Below, one piece after another: positions 17,501-26,015 of a DNA stretch of 64,000 bases (position 1 is its first letter; every line of letters starts with the position of its first letter). Below the pieces are notes generated by a model. The model did no database searches and was not told where the DNA came from. It worked only from the letters and a program-made list of their open reading frames with translations. The position numbers were made by a program, and so were the translations under genes. Source of the stretch: Candidatus Brocadia sp. WS118 (lineage in GTDB: Bacteria; Planctomycetota; Brocadiia; Brocadiales; Brocadiaceae); assembly GCA_007618135.1 (NCBI GenBank), contig PHFX01000008.1:16443-80442 (forward strand), in the 5' to 3' direction.

Positions 17501-17965
17501 CAAAAGGAATTAAAGGAAGAGACAGACGACCTCAGGGAAATGGCTGACAAACTTTCTCAGCAAAATCCGTTCATGGATGAGAATGCAGATAAGCAGCTCG
17601 ATCTGGCATCAAAATCCATGAAAGGTGCAGGAAAGAATCTGGAAAAACAAGATGTGCAAGGCGCCCTCAATGACGAACGAGAATCACTCTACCGCCTCGC
17701 AGAAGCAAAGAAAGGCATGGAAATGGCAAAAGAGCGTATTGCGAAAGGGATGAAGGGAGGAGGCATGCCCATGCCAATGCCTTTCCGCGGCCAAAGGGAC
17801 GAAGGACAGTTTGGCGCTTCCACAGAAAAGGTTGAAATACCATCAGAGGAGGCATACAAGGTACCCAAGGAATTCAGGGAGGACATTTTGAACGCCTTAA
17901 AAGAAGGGCTGCCTGAAAAATACAAAGACCTTAACAAAGACTATTATCAGAGATTGGTGGATTAA
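14513..17965 (+). CDS. DUF4175-like large membrane protein with coiled coils
   Basis: A 1150-residue protein. Two or three membrane helices lie near residues 65-120 and a further one near 188-208. A beta-rich region follows (about 230-460) with FPEVSINAPAKDITVHESD and a repeated DDFGISD-type element. The long C-terminal half is Gln/Glu/Lys-rich and predicted coiled coil, with Met-rich patches (PMPMPF) near the end. Length and layout match the DUF4175 group found next to Mox/BatA-type gene clusters in many Gram-negatives. Function is unknown. A GGAGG sequence lies inside the reading frame at about 14549, but no start codon follows it, so the ATG at 14513 is kept. Confidence 0.75.
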   Translation: MKREYTTIIKFVKEVAFKSIQIRRDCIDFLTLLNFRDKRAQDSQSVIKASLRTVCKHAVVNRAYGGMALLFSISLFLLMVGALGIYGLLHFPFGLSVFYTGSLIVLCFVFFRVLLFPLLSFLNREKIALLIEQKFPSLNNGLISSLQLTSDKARRKTECYSEQLISMLIDDTANKLKQLDLSLVISKGFFRLSCVMLIASVFVFGVVCATKPLYFNKNIPFFLSYLRNGKTLGEAGLMVSPGPVIGNITISYRYPLYSGLQPKTAYNTSGDIRALKGSEIQMSAISNQSLLSAAIIMSNSTKIPCVIENGNTIKGVLSLLDGGTYIFETTDSNGKTVQDPTLHTIQLDPDQFPEVSINAPAKDITVHESDTVGIRYTAKDDFGISDISLVYIQGEEQKTRVLAGFGKKQLQYQGAYAWALSELALRPDDKIAYHLEVKDNDAISGPKVSSSPTYYLEIYSSRKRHMELVQLQEALLQELIYMLSDDLTKRIDDERCTGKEYLTLTQDGILERSEKIIGLFTDILVGMQDDVRANYSVYYSLENLKNKFRNVTEKKRSAIRQFVLSAGEAEILASPLDELQKFQDEEVIEVEDSIIFLNDLIRKQKMEEVMDTGKNLIQSQNNIEKLLDKLREGEDAKLNEKVLSELKHIEETIRQMMDKLMQMAQGEHMDEFLNADALKQIEQDDIMKELDAMKEAFNKGDLDAALKASQRLLSALQGMMNQMESSAQHLADSSFNEMLKNTNQLLDKISELEQKENKLTEDTDALKRDIQKRTSESTEEAFQSFFQRQEKRVAAIKKDIAETKDILTKNELLQEYLQVNRELKRMSEERDMMSGRFSELFGDEGDVDAYQGGFDKVTETAKKNAELNRAINKDPLQRDFLSMSRDLPQAEETLSHLEEMLNAWEAKESLSLAKELSNNINQWNSRMKHSLGQKTSAPKGEVSQKDREVPEKIDDAARQNQQIIKDLEAMMQTLEDQQLAGMTQEDRDALQKYAETQKELKEETDDLREMADKLSQQNPFMDENADKQLDLASKSMKGAGKNLEKQDVQGALNDERESLYRLAEAKKGMEMAKERIAKGMKGGGMPMPMPFRGQRDEGQFGASTEKVEIPSEEAYKVPKEFREDILNALKEGLPEKYKDLNKDYYQRLVD

Positions 17966-17987
17966 GTAACAAATATTGTAGCGCCGA

Positions 17988-18081
17988 TCCCTTGTGGTTG
18001 GCTTATGCTGGGATGTCCACCCCATAACCCCCGCCAGCGGGAGACACATTTGCGCTACTCAATCAGACTCGTTCGGGTTAG
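17988..18081. repeat. Dispersed repeat, copy 2 (GTAGCGCCGATCCC family)
   Basis: Same opening block (GTAGCGCCGATCCCTTGTGG), CCACCCC, CCCCCGCCAGCGGG hairpin and TCGTTCGGGTT tail as the copy at 3125, but shorter. It fills the gap between the DUF4175-like gene and the metallopeptidase. Confidence 0.7.
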
Positions 18082-18117
18082 GATATTTTAAATGAAAAGA
18101 TTTTTCATTACTTTAGC

Positions 18118-19797
18118 ATGTTTATAGTAAATATCATAAATAAGCACACGTGCAGATATCATTGTGAGGGCGATAGCCGGAAGCGATCTCCAAGTCTTGG
18201 ATTGCTTTGCAATGACAAGAGTCTTTTTGCTTTTCTTATAGTAATATTTCTAACCTTATTTGCCTTTAAGGCTAATGCCCAGGAAGAAAAGTTTTTCGAT
18301 GTTATCGGTGAGATAACGTACGGAGAGGAGTGCTTGCAGTCATGGCAGATTGAGGAGGCATCAGCCGTAGCCGACAAACTGCTTTTGGTTGCCCGTGAGA
18401 ATCCCTATGTGTGTTTTTTTGCCGGTGAGGTGCGTTTTTATGAAGGAAATTATAAAGAGTCTTTGTCGTTTCTGCATGAGGCGCTGAAAGACCAGGAATT
18501 AGCACAAAAGGGGAAAAAATTTTATGACTTTGTAGATAAAATTTATCAAACGACAAGCAAGTTCAAAGAAGTTAAGACCGAGCACTTTCTCTTTCGATAC
18601 CTGGAAGAAAAGGATGCAATCCTGGCCGATTATGCCTTGAATACTCTTGAAAAGGCTTATGCTGCCATCGGGAACGATCTTCAGTATTTTCCCCAGAAAC
18701 CAGTACTCGTTGAGGTATTTCCCGATGCAGAAAGTTTTTGTACTATTTCGACCCTCACCAAAGGGGAGATTGAAACCTCCGGTACGGTAGCGATCTGTTT
18801 ATTCAATCGCGTCATTATCACCAGCCCGCGCCTCCTGCCGAGGGGGTATCAGTGGCTTGATACCCTGACTCACGAGTATGTTCACTACGTGATCATGAAA
18901 AAGACTTACAATCGCGTACCCATCTGGCTTCACGAAGGCATTGCCAAGTACGAAGAAAGGCGCTGGCTTGAAAGAGGATCTCCGACGCTTCCGGTCTCTC
19001 TGGAAAGCCTGGTAGCCGAGGCAATAGAAAAGGACTATTTTATCACCTTTGATCAAATGCATCCTTCCCTGGCAAAATTAAAAAAGAAAGAGGACACAGC
19101 TCTCGCCTTTGCTGAAGTCTTTACGGTGATCGATTACCTGTTCAACCGCGGTGGTTACCCTGCACTCGTGTCCGTTCTGGACGGCATCAGGGGTGGAAAA
19201 TCAACAGAAGACGCGGTAGCTTCTGCGATAGGTGTTCCATTCGATGAGTTTGAAAAGAATTGGTTACATGACCTGAGGCAGAAGAAGTTTCGGAGGATTC
19301 ACGGTATTCAGATACTTCCTACAAAGCTGAAGGAAACATCAACCATCGTAGAGGATGTGGAAAGTGTCGCTGAAATCGTGGTGAAGGACGCCAGGAAGTT
19401 TGCCATTTTGGGTGACCTCCTGCGTCGCGAAGGGTTACATAGCGCGGCTATCATAGAATATGAAAAGGCATTCAGGAAGGCGGGCAACATTTCTCCGCAA
19501 ATCCAGAACAAATTAGCCATGTCCTATATCATGGACACCCAGTATGCAAAGGCGGAGGAAGTCCTGAAAGTGGCTCTGGAATATTATCCGGAATATACCA
19601 CCACGTATATTTCTCTGGGTGAACTCTACCAACGAAAAGGCGAGTACGATGCCGCCATAGAAATTTTGTCACAAGCCAACCACATCAATCCCTTTAATCC
19701 CATTATCCACAAAGACCTCGCACAATTATATCAGAAACTTGACAGGAAAGAGGATGCCGCTGAAGAACTCCGGCGCCTTATGCTGCTGACACCATAA
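18118..19797 (+). CDS. Exported TPR metallopeptidase (MA-clan, HExxH)
   Basis: A 559-residue protein with a hydrophobic export signal (SLFAFLIVIFLTLFAF, cleavage near ANA-QEE). The zinc site is HEYVH (His252, Glu253, His256) with a following WLHEGIAKYEE that supplies the third ligand, as in the MA-like gluzincin peptidases with TPRs. TPR units occupy the C-terminal third (about 420-555). The target is unknown. The stretch encoding residues 15-33 is a dispersed DNA repeat (18159-18216), so the frame upstream of the signal peptide is probably a recent addition. No ATG lies just before the hydrophobic core, so the start is unsure. Confidence 0.82.
   Translation: MFIVNIINKHTCRYHCEGDSRKRSPSLGLLCNDKSLFAFLIVIFLTLFAFKANAQEEKFFDVIGEITYGEECLQSWQIEEASAVADKLLLVARENPYVCFFAGEVRFYEGNYKESLSFLHEALKDQELAQKGKKFYDFVDKIYQTTSKFKEVKTEHFLFRYLEEKDAILADYALNTLEKAYAAIGNDLQYFPQKPVLVEVFPDAESFCTISTLTKGEIETSGTVAICLFNRVIITSPRLLPRGYQWLDTLTHEYVHYVIMKKTYNRVPIWLHEGIAKYEERRWLERGSPTLPVSLESLVAEAIEKDYFITFDQMHPSLAKLKKKEDTALAFAEVFTVIDYLFNRGGYPALVSVLDGIRGGKSTEDAVASAIGVPFDEFEKNWLHDLRQKKFRRIHGIQILPTKLKETSTIVEDVESVAEIVVKDARKFAILGDLLRREGLHSAAIIEYEKAFRKAGNISPQIQNKLAMSYIMDTQYAKAEEVLKVALEYYPEYTTTYISLGELYQRKGEYDAAIEILSQANHINPFNPIIHKDLAQLYQKLDRKEDAAEELRRLMLLTP
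18159..18216. repeat. Dispersed TCATTGnGAGGG repeat inside a gene start
   Basis: A 58-bp unit beginning TCATTGTGAGGGCGATAGCC and ending TTGCTTTGCAATGA, with inverted ends. A related copy is at 29269-29385. Here it lies in the 5' end of the metallopeptidase frame. Confidence 0.65.
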
Positions 19798-19811
19798 GCA
19801 TAAGAAAATTA

Positions 19812-21053
19812 TTATGCGGTCTTCCGGTATTTTTGTGCCAGCAATGGTGTTTTGCCACCGACGACTTCAGGTGTGACTAAAAACGAAGCGTCGCCTTTAT
19901 GGGAAGGCAGATGATACATGGCATCCAGCATGAAACTCTCAAAGATGGCCCGAAGCGCCCGTGCCCCCGTTTTCTTTTCAAATGCCTTTTTGCTGATCTC
20001 TATTAAAGCTTCATGGGAAAATTCCAATTTCGTTTCTTCCATCTCAAAGAATTTTTGATATTGTTTGACGAGTGAATTCTTTGGTTCCGTCATGACCTTG
20101 ATCAGGTCTTCCTGGGTCAGCGGCATGAGGGGCGCAATAATAGGTAATCGTCCGACAAACTCTACAATCATTCCATAATCGATGATGTCCTCAACTTCCA
20201 CTTTGCTCAGGATATTACCAAAAGAGTCGTCCTGTTTATCGTCTTTTCGCGAATCAAATCCGATGTTTGTTTTTCCAATTCTCCTTCGGACAACCTCCTC
20301 TATTCCGGTAAATGTTCCACCGCAAATAAAAAGGATATCCCGCGTGTCCATTTGAATGTACTGCTGTTCAGGATGCTTTCTGCCGCCTTGAGGAGGTATG
20401 TTTGATATAGTCCCTTCCAGCATCTTCAGGAGTGCCTGTTGCACCCCTTCTCCGGAGACATCCCTGGTGATAGAGGGGTTCGTGCTTTTCCGGGCGATCT
20501 TATCAATTTCGTCAATATAGATAATTCCCTGTTGGGCGCGCTGGAGATTAAAATCGGCGTTTCTTAACAAGCCTAAAAGCACATTTTCCACATCTTCTCC
20601 CACATACCCAGCCTCGGTAAGGGTGGTTGCGTCCGCAATGGTAAAAGGTACGTCGAGGATTCTGGCAAGGGTGCGCGCAAGAAGTGTCTTTCCGGAACCA
20701 GTAGGGCCGATAAGCAAAATATTACTTTTTTCTATCTCAACGCCGTCGCTGCCGGCTCTTGTAATCAAACGCTTATAATGGTTATAAACTGCAACGGCAA
20801 GCGTCTTTTTTGCCTTATCCTGACCTATGATATATTCATCTAAATGCTCTTTAATCTGTGCCGGGGTGGGTATCTTGCCTATAGGTTTTGACTGGATCTG
20901 TTTTTGGTCTTTTTTCAACAGCATGTGGCAAGCCTCTACACATTCATTGCAGATGAAAATATCTGCGCCGCCCTGAATCAACCGGCTTACCGCATCATAG
21001 TTTCTTCCGCAAAAAGAACAGCTTTTTTTTACTCCCGCGGCTTTCTTTGCCAT
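19812..21053 (-). CDS. clpX: ATP-dependent Clp protease unfoldase ClpX
   Basis: A 413-residue AAA+ unfoldase that delivers substrates to ClpP. The N-terminal zinc domain has CSFCGR and CNECVEACH. Walker A is [12 protein letters not shown], Walker [11 protein letters not shown], and the sensor and GARALR motifs are present. Length fits the family. Neither clpP nor tig is adjacent, unlike the common arrangement. It is convergent with the metallopeptidase gene. Confidence 0.97.
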   Translation of the reverse strand: MAKKAAGVKKSCSFCGRNYDAVSRLIQGGADIFICNECVEACHMLLKKDQKQIQSKPIGKIPTPAQIKEHLDEYIIGQDKAKKTLAVAVYNHYKRLITRAGSDGVEIEKSNILLIGPTGSGKTLLARTLARILDVPFTIADATTLTEAGYVGEDVENVLLGLLRNADFNLQRAQQGIIYIDEIDKIARKSTNPSITRDVSGEGVQQALLKMLEGTISNIPPQGGRKHPEQQYIQMDTRDILFICGGTFTGIEEVVRRRIGKTNIGFDSRKDDKQDDSFGNILSKVEVEDIIDYGMIVEFVGRLPIIAPLMPLTQEDLIKVMTEPKNSLVKQYQKFFEMEETKLEFSHEALIEISKKAFEKKTGARALRAIFESFMLDAMYHLPSHKGDASFLVTPEVVGGKTPLLAQKYRKTA

Positions 21054-21272
21054 GCTCTTTTTACCTCAAAATATCAATATAAGAAGTGGTTAGAATTCAA
21101 CTATCATGAAAAAATAATAACAAACCGATTCATTTTATGCAAATGTTTTTAAAACAAGCCGTCACAACGCAAGATTTTCCTGAAGCGACATAAAAAAATT
21201 CCGATTATCTACTATATATTGCCATGTCATTGCATGGTAAAGAAATTTACCCGCGTGCACTGGAGAAAGCAT

Positions 21273-23342
21273 ATGCCCCGCGATATACCTATTGGAAACG
21301 GTTCACTATTAATTACTTTTGATAAAGACTATCGCATTCGTGATATCTACTTCCCCAATATTGGTATGGAAAACCATACCGAAGGGCATCCATTTCGATT
21401 CGGGGTTTGGGTGGATGGATATTTTAGCTGGATGGGGAACGAATGGGAAAAGAAGTTGCAGTACCAGGAGGATGCCCTTGTAACGGATGTAAGGGCGGAA
21501 AATGCGTCAATGGGGATTTCACTCCAGATGCATGACGCGGTCGATTTCTATTTGAATGTATATATCAGACAAATTACCGTAAAAAATCTATTGGATAAAG
21601 AGCGGGAGGTAAGGCTGTTTCTGAATCATGACTTCCATATTTCCGAATCGGTAGTAGGTGATACCGCTTATTATGACCCAACAACGAAATCCGTTATCCA
21701 CTACAAAGGGAAACGATATTTTTTAATTAATCATAGTGATGCTATTAAGAACGGCGTGGATTATTTTGCAACAGGGATCAAGGAATTACATGGCGCCGAA
21801 GGGACATGGAGAGATGCCGAGGATGGCGTACTGAGCAGACATCCTATTTCTCAGGGTTCCGTTGATTCCACCATTGGAATTCACATTCCGTTAAAGGCGC
21901 ACAGTGAATACACCGTATATTATTGGATTGCAGCAGGGACGACCTACGAAGAGGTGGCAAAACTTAATACAACCGTATGGTGGAAGACACCCGAAGAACT
22001 CATGAAACGGACAGCAAATTATTGGAGACTATGGGTCAATAAGGAAGACATCAGTTTTGACGGACTACCCACCAAGATTGTAAAACTTTTTAAAAGGAGC
22101 CTTTTAATATTGCGGACTCAGATTGACAATGCTGGTGCCGTTATCGCTGCAAACGATTCCGATATAATTCAGTTTGGTAAAGATACGTATTCGTATATGT
22201 GGCCCAGGGACGGCGCGCTGGTGGTGTATGCGCTTAACAAGGTAGGATATTCCGACATTACCAGGAGATTTTTTAAGTTTTGTGCAGATATCTTATCTGA
22301 GGACGGTTATCTCCTGCATAAATATAATCCGGATCAATCCGTCGCCAGTTCATGGCATCCATGGTTAAAGGAAGATAAAGTAGAATTACCTATCCAGGAA
22401 GACGAAACTGCGCTTGTGATATGGGCGTTATGGAAGTATTTTGATAAATACAGAGACGTTGAGTTTATTCAGCCACTGTACCGGGACCTCATCGTTAAAG
22501 CAGCAGAATTTATGATAAAATTTGTAGACAAGGAAACAAAACTACCATTGCCTTCCTATGATCTGTGGGAAGAGCGGCACGGTGTTCATACCTTTACCGT
22601 CGCCGCTGTGGTTGCAGGAATAAAGGCAGGGGGATACTTCGCTAACGCCTTTGGTGAATGTGACCGTGCAATAAAGTACTTCCGCGTCGCAGGCGAGATG
22701 AAAAATGCCATGGTCAAATATTTGTATAACCGTGAGGAAAATCGTTTTGCGAGGATGGGCAGGAAGAAGGGGGCTGTATATGAACTCGATATGAATGTGG
22801 ATGCCAGTTTGTATGGGCTGTTTTCTTTTGAGGTGTTTTCTTCGTGTGATCCGATGGTTCAATCTACCATGCAAGCGGTAAAAGACGTGTTATGGGTAAA
22901 GACTCATGTAGGAGGAATAGCAAGGTACGCAGGAGATTATTATCATAGGGTACATGGTGACGTAAACAGCGTACCCGGGAACCCCTGGTTTATTTGTACC
23001 ATGTGGCTGGCAGAATATGAAATTGCAAGAGCACAGAATGAAGATGATTTAAAGAAAGCATTATCGATATTAGAATGGGTGGCTGATCACTCATTACCCT
23101 CGGGAGTATTGGCAGAGCAAATAAATCCTTATACCAACGAACCTGTTTCGGTTTCACCCTTAACCTGGAGTCATGCAACCGTAGTTACCACGGTGATTAA
23201 ATATCTGGAAAAAATGAGCTTGTTAATTACAGGGAATGCCTATGCCTATTCGAGATATAACTCCAAACGGTATGCATTACCAACCGGTAGTGGGGATATT
23301 CCTTGCGTGGGAGAAATATCCAATTTCGATCGCACCCTGTAA
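21273..23342 (+). CDS. Glycoside hydrolase family 15 (glucoamylase-like)
   Basis: A protein of about 689 residues with an N-terminal beta-sandwich domain (1-270) and an (alpha/alpha)6 barrel. Family marks are SYMWPRDGALVVYALNKVGY, EDETALVIWALWKY and a WEERHGVHTFT segment expected to hold the general acid. No export signal is seen, so it probably acts on cytoplasmic glycogen or trehalose-like glucans. I start at 21273 (MPRDIPIGNG) because GGAGAAAG lies 7 nt before it. A frame from 21219 adds 18 unrelated residues. The HDOD gene follows after 27 bp. Confidence 0.9.
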   Translation: MPRDIPIGNGSLLITFDKDYRIRDIYFPNIGMENHTEGHPFRFGVWVDGYFSWMGNEWEKKLQYQEDALVTDVRAENASMGISLQMHDAVDFYLNVYIRQITVKNLLDKEREVRLFLNHDFHISESVVGDTAYYDPTTKSVIHYKGKRYFLINHSDAIKNGVDYFATGIKELHGAEGTWRDAEDGVLSRHPISQGSVDSTIGIHIPLKAHSEYTVYYWIAAGTTYEEVAKLNTTVWWKTPEELMKRTANYWRLWVNKEDISFDGLPTKIVKLFKRSLLILRTQIDNAGAVIAANDSDIIQFGKDTYSYMWPRDGALVVYALNKVGYSDITRRFFKFCADILSEDGYLLHKYNPDQSVASSWHPWLKEDKVELPIQEDETALVIWALWKYFDKYRDVEFIQPLYRDLIVKAAEFMIKFVDKETKLPLPSYDLWEERHGVHTFTVAAVVAGIKAGGYFANAFGECDRAIKYFRVAGEMKNAMVKYLYNREENRFARMGRKKGAVYELDMNVDASLYGLFSFEVFSSCDPMVQSTMQAVKDVLWVKTHVGGIARYAGDYYHRVHGDVNSVPGNPWFICTMWLAEYEIARAQNEDDLKKALSILEWVADHSLPSGVLAEQINPYTNEPVSVSPLTWSHATVVTTVIKYLEKMSLLITGNAYAYSRYNSKRYALPTGSGDIPCVGEISNFDRTL

Positions 23343-23369
23343 TCAAGTATATTGTCATTAGGAAAGACT

Positions 23370-24227
23370 ATGCAGTTATCAAAATATAATAGGGCGGAGG
23401 TTGTTGAAAAGGCAGAAAACCTTCCCTACATAACAACGGTTGTGTTAAGGCTCATGGAAATAATTTCCAACCCTGATGTATCGGTGCATGAAGTTGTAGG
23501 GGCAATTAAAAAAGATCAAGGCCTCGTTGCTAGAGTGTTTAAGGTCGCCAATTCAACTTTTTATGGACGATTAAAAAAGGCAGATAATTTAAATGATGCT
23601 GTTGTAACCCTGGGATTGCGGGGATTAAACTCTCTTGTCCTTGCAGAAGCAGTGAAACAGGTTTTAATGACGGCAGACGTAGGCGATCAATCATTATGGA
23701 AACATGCGGTAAAGGTGTCTATCGCCTCTGTGGTTTTGGCGAATGAACTGAGATGTGATGCGTTCGATGATGCTCTGGTAGGAGGATTGGTGCATGATAT
23801 TGGGAAGGCATTTATTGAAGGCGTTTATCCTGAGATTCCTTCGTTAATTGAGCAAAAGGTTGTCAAAGACCGTGTAACGTATGAAGATGCAGAACTGAGT
23901 ATCGTGGGTTTTGATCATGCAGAAATTGGGGCGTTAATAACAGAAAAGTGGAACTTTCCTCCAAAGATGATTGATGTGATACGCCATCATCACACTCCAA
24001 ATGATATGAAAGACGTATGTGTGGAATCACAGGAGTTGATACGTATTATTAAACTCGCGAACGTAATAAGCAGGCAATACGAACAATTGCCAAATTTAAG
24101 TATGGATGATAGGCTATATGAAAAACTTAGTTCTCATGATGCCTTTGATCTAACACCAGACCGTTTAACATATCTGATGGAAGAAATAAAAATTAAATGG
24201 GAAAACGAAAATAATATATTTTATTAA
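23370..24227 (+). CDS. HDOD-domain signalling protein
   Basis: A protein of about 285 residues covering one HDOD domain (residues 10-210): LPYITTVVLRLMEIISNPD, then KDQGLVARVFKVANS and the remnant of the HD site GGLVHDIGKAF with HHHTP. HDOD proteins relay signals in cyclic-di-GMP and motility networks, and most lack hydrolase activity. The ATG at 23370 has AGGAAAG upstream, which makes it better than the TTG at 23352. It is probably co-transcribed with the GH15 gene. Confidence 0.88.
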   Translation: MQLSKYNRAEVVEKAENLPYITTVVLRLMEIISNPDVSVHEVVGAIKKDQGLVARVFKVANSTFYGRLKKADNLNDAVVTLGLRGLNSLVLAEAVKQVLMTADVGDQSLWKHAVKVSIASVVLANELRCDAFDDALVGGLVHDIGKAFIEGVYPEIPSLIEQKVVKDRVTYEDAELSIVGFDHAEIGALITEKWNFPPKMIDVIRHHHTPNDMKDVCVESQELIRIIKLANVISRQYEQLPNLSMDDRLYEKLSSHDAFDLTPDRLTYLMEEIKIKWENENNIFY

Positions 24228-24447
24228 GTAATTTTTACGATTACTCAGACCTCTCACACCGGAAGCACACATCTGCCAAAAACTTCTTCATGGTAACACT
24301 GTTTCCCGCCCAATGTAGAGTCGGGGCATTTACTATCTCTGGTATATATGCGTTCACACACAAGCAAGTAAATGCTTCCCCAGCTTTTCCAAAAAACTAA
24401 ATTGTTACCATTTGTGTAGTCCTGTATAAATTATTTTTAAAATCTCC

Positions 24448-24475
24448 TTGACAATTAACGGCCAATTTATATAAT
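24448..24475 (+). promoter_or_regulatory. Consensus sigma70-type promoter of the porin gene
   Basis: TTGACA at 24448-24453 and TATAAT at 24470-24475 are separated by 16 bp. Both hexamers match consensus exactly. The predicted start near 24482 leaves a leader of about 50 nt before the porin ATG. Confidence 0.7.
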
Positions 24476-24489
24476 CATTTTCCACTGTG

Positions 24490-24503
24490 TTGAGAATGAG
24501 TCT
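24490..24503 (+). promoter_or_regulatory. 14-bp shared upstream motif, copy 1
   Basis: TTGAGAATGAGTCT lies just downstream of the predicted porin transcription start. The same 14 bases recur at 30007-30020 before another secreted-protein gene. The left half resembles half of a Fur box (TGATAATGA) with one mismatch. Operator role is inferred. Confidence 0.4.
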
Positions 24504-24533
24504 TAATTAAATATTTGGGGAGGAGTACTGATT

Positions 24534-26003
24534 ATGCGTTATGTGGGTCTTCTTGGTATGGTTGCTTTGTTAGTCTGCATTTTTATCGCCGACAGCTTTG
24601 CACAATCTTCTGAAACAGAGATGTTAAAAAATAAAGTTGACATGCTCGAGCAGGAATTAAGAGAGATAAAAGACCTGATGAAACAACAAATTCAAAAGGA
24701 CATCCAAAAAGAAAAGGAACTAGCGTCCCTGAAGGAAGAGGTGCAAAAAAAGGAGGTAAAAGTTGCTGCGGAAGAAATGCCGGCACAGACGGTAACGGCA
24801 ACAGGAACCGACATGCAGCATGAGACGGGGGAAGAGCTACCTTTTTTAGCCAGACAAGGCGCTGAGTTGGAAGAAAAAAAGCTTGCCCCGCAATTTGGGG
24901 GTGTTTATTCCAAGCCATTTCTGAGAAGATTTGGCAGAAACACGTATCTGGGTGGATACATGGACTTTGAGTACCGGACAACCGAGAACGAGGCCGATCC
25001 GCAGGGCTTTACCCAGAAGAGATTCATTCCCTTTATCTATTCAGATATCTCAGATCGTGTTAAACTCGCCGCTGAGATTGAATTTGAGTATGGCGGGGTA
25101 GGCGGTGGCAGAAACGGGGAGGTAATTCTCGAATTTGGAACAATCGATTTCTTACTGACCGACTGGATTAACTGGAGGGGCGGATATATCCTTACCCCCC
25201 TGGGAAAGCTTAATCTGGTGCACGATTCCCCCTTGCTCGACCTTACCGACCGTCCTCTGGTAAGTCAATTGATTATACCAACTACCCTTACTGATCTGGG
25301 AATGGGGTTCTTTGGCACGTTTTATCCGTCTGAGCTTAGTAAGCTGGATTATGAGATTTACGTTACGAATGGTGTCTTTCGCGGCTTAGACGAAGACGGT
25401 GAAGCACGCTTTGGAGAGACCAATGGATTGAGGAGTTCCAAGAGCGGATATGTCAACGACAACTATAATGAAAGTCCCGGTGTTGTGGGTCGTGTCACTT
25501 TTAGTCCTTTTATCGGTCTGGAGATTGGAGGTTCGGCATATACCTGCCGGTATGATGAAAACAACGAAAATCAACTGACGGTCCCGGCTTTGGATTTTTT
25601 GTATCAAAGAGGCCCGTTTGAATTTGCAGGAGAAGGCGCTTATGCCTTTATAGAAACCAATGATTTTGCAGAAGATGCCGGCATTACAGATGATATGTGG
25701 GGATATTATCTGGAGGCGCGTTACCATTTTATGCCATCGGTATTGAAAAATATGTGCCCGCGTCTATTTACCGAGAATTCAACCTTTACCGGGGTATTAC
25801 GGTGGGATCAGGTCCAGACGGCGGGTAGAGACGATGCCTTCCAAAGAGTCCACTGGATGCGTAACCGGCTTACCCCGGGTCTAAACTACCGTTATACCGA
25901 AGATACGGTTGTCAAGCTGGACTACCAGATAAATATGGAAGAAAAAGACATGTCTGATGTAGCCAATAACGCATTTTTATTTTCTGTAGCTACGTATTTT
26001 TAA
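24534..26003 (+). CDS. Outer-membrane porin with periplasmic coiled coil
   Basis: A 489-residue exported protein. Signal peptide ends near residue 23 (DSFAQS). A heptad-rich coiled coil follows (about 28-75, KNKVDMLEQELREIKDLMKQ), then a beta-barrel of about 370 residues with repeated aromatic girdles and a C-terminal Phe (FSVATYF), as in OprP/OprO-type and planctomycete porins. The coiled coil probably trimerises or bridges to the wall. It has a consensus promoter and strong GGGGAGGAG ribosome site, so expression should be high. The solute is not determinable. Confidence 0.85.
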   Translation: MRYVGLLGMVALLVCIFIADSFAQSSETEMLKNKVDMLEQELREIKDLMKQQIQKDIQKEKELASLKEEVQKKEVKVAAEEMPAQTVTATGTDMQHETGEELPFLARQGAELEEKKLAPQFGGVYSKPFLRRFGRNTYLGGYMDFEYRTTENEADPQGFTQKRFIPFIYSDISDRVKLAAEIEFEYGGVGGGRNGEVILEFGTIDFLLTDWINWRGGYILTPLGKLNLVHDSPLLDLTDRPLVSQLIIPTTLTDLGMGFFGTFYPSELSKLDYEIYVTNGVFRGLDEDGEARFGETNGLRSSKSGYVNDNYNESPGVVGRVTFSPFIGLEIGGSAYTCRYDENNENQLTVPALDFLYQRGPFEFAGEGAYAFIETNDFAEDAGITDDMWGYYLEARYHFMPSVLKNMCPRLFTENSTFTGVLRWDQVQTAGRDDAFQRVHWMRNRLTPGLNYRYTEDTVVKLDYQINMEEKDMSDVANNAFLFSVATYF

Positions 26004-26015
26004 AGGAGTGCAAAA

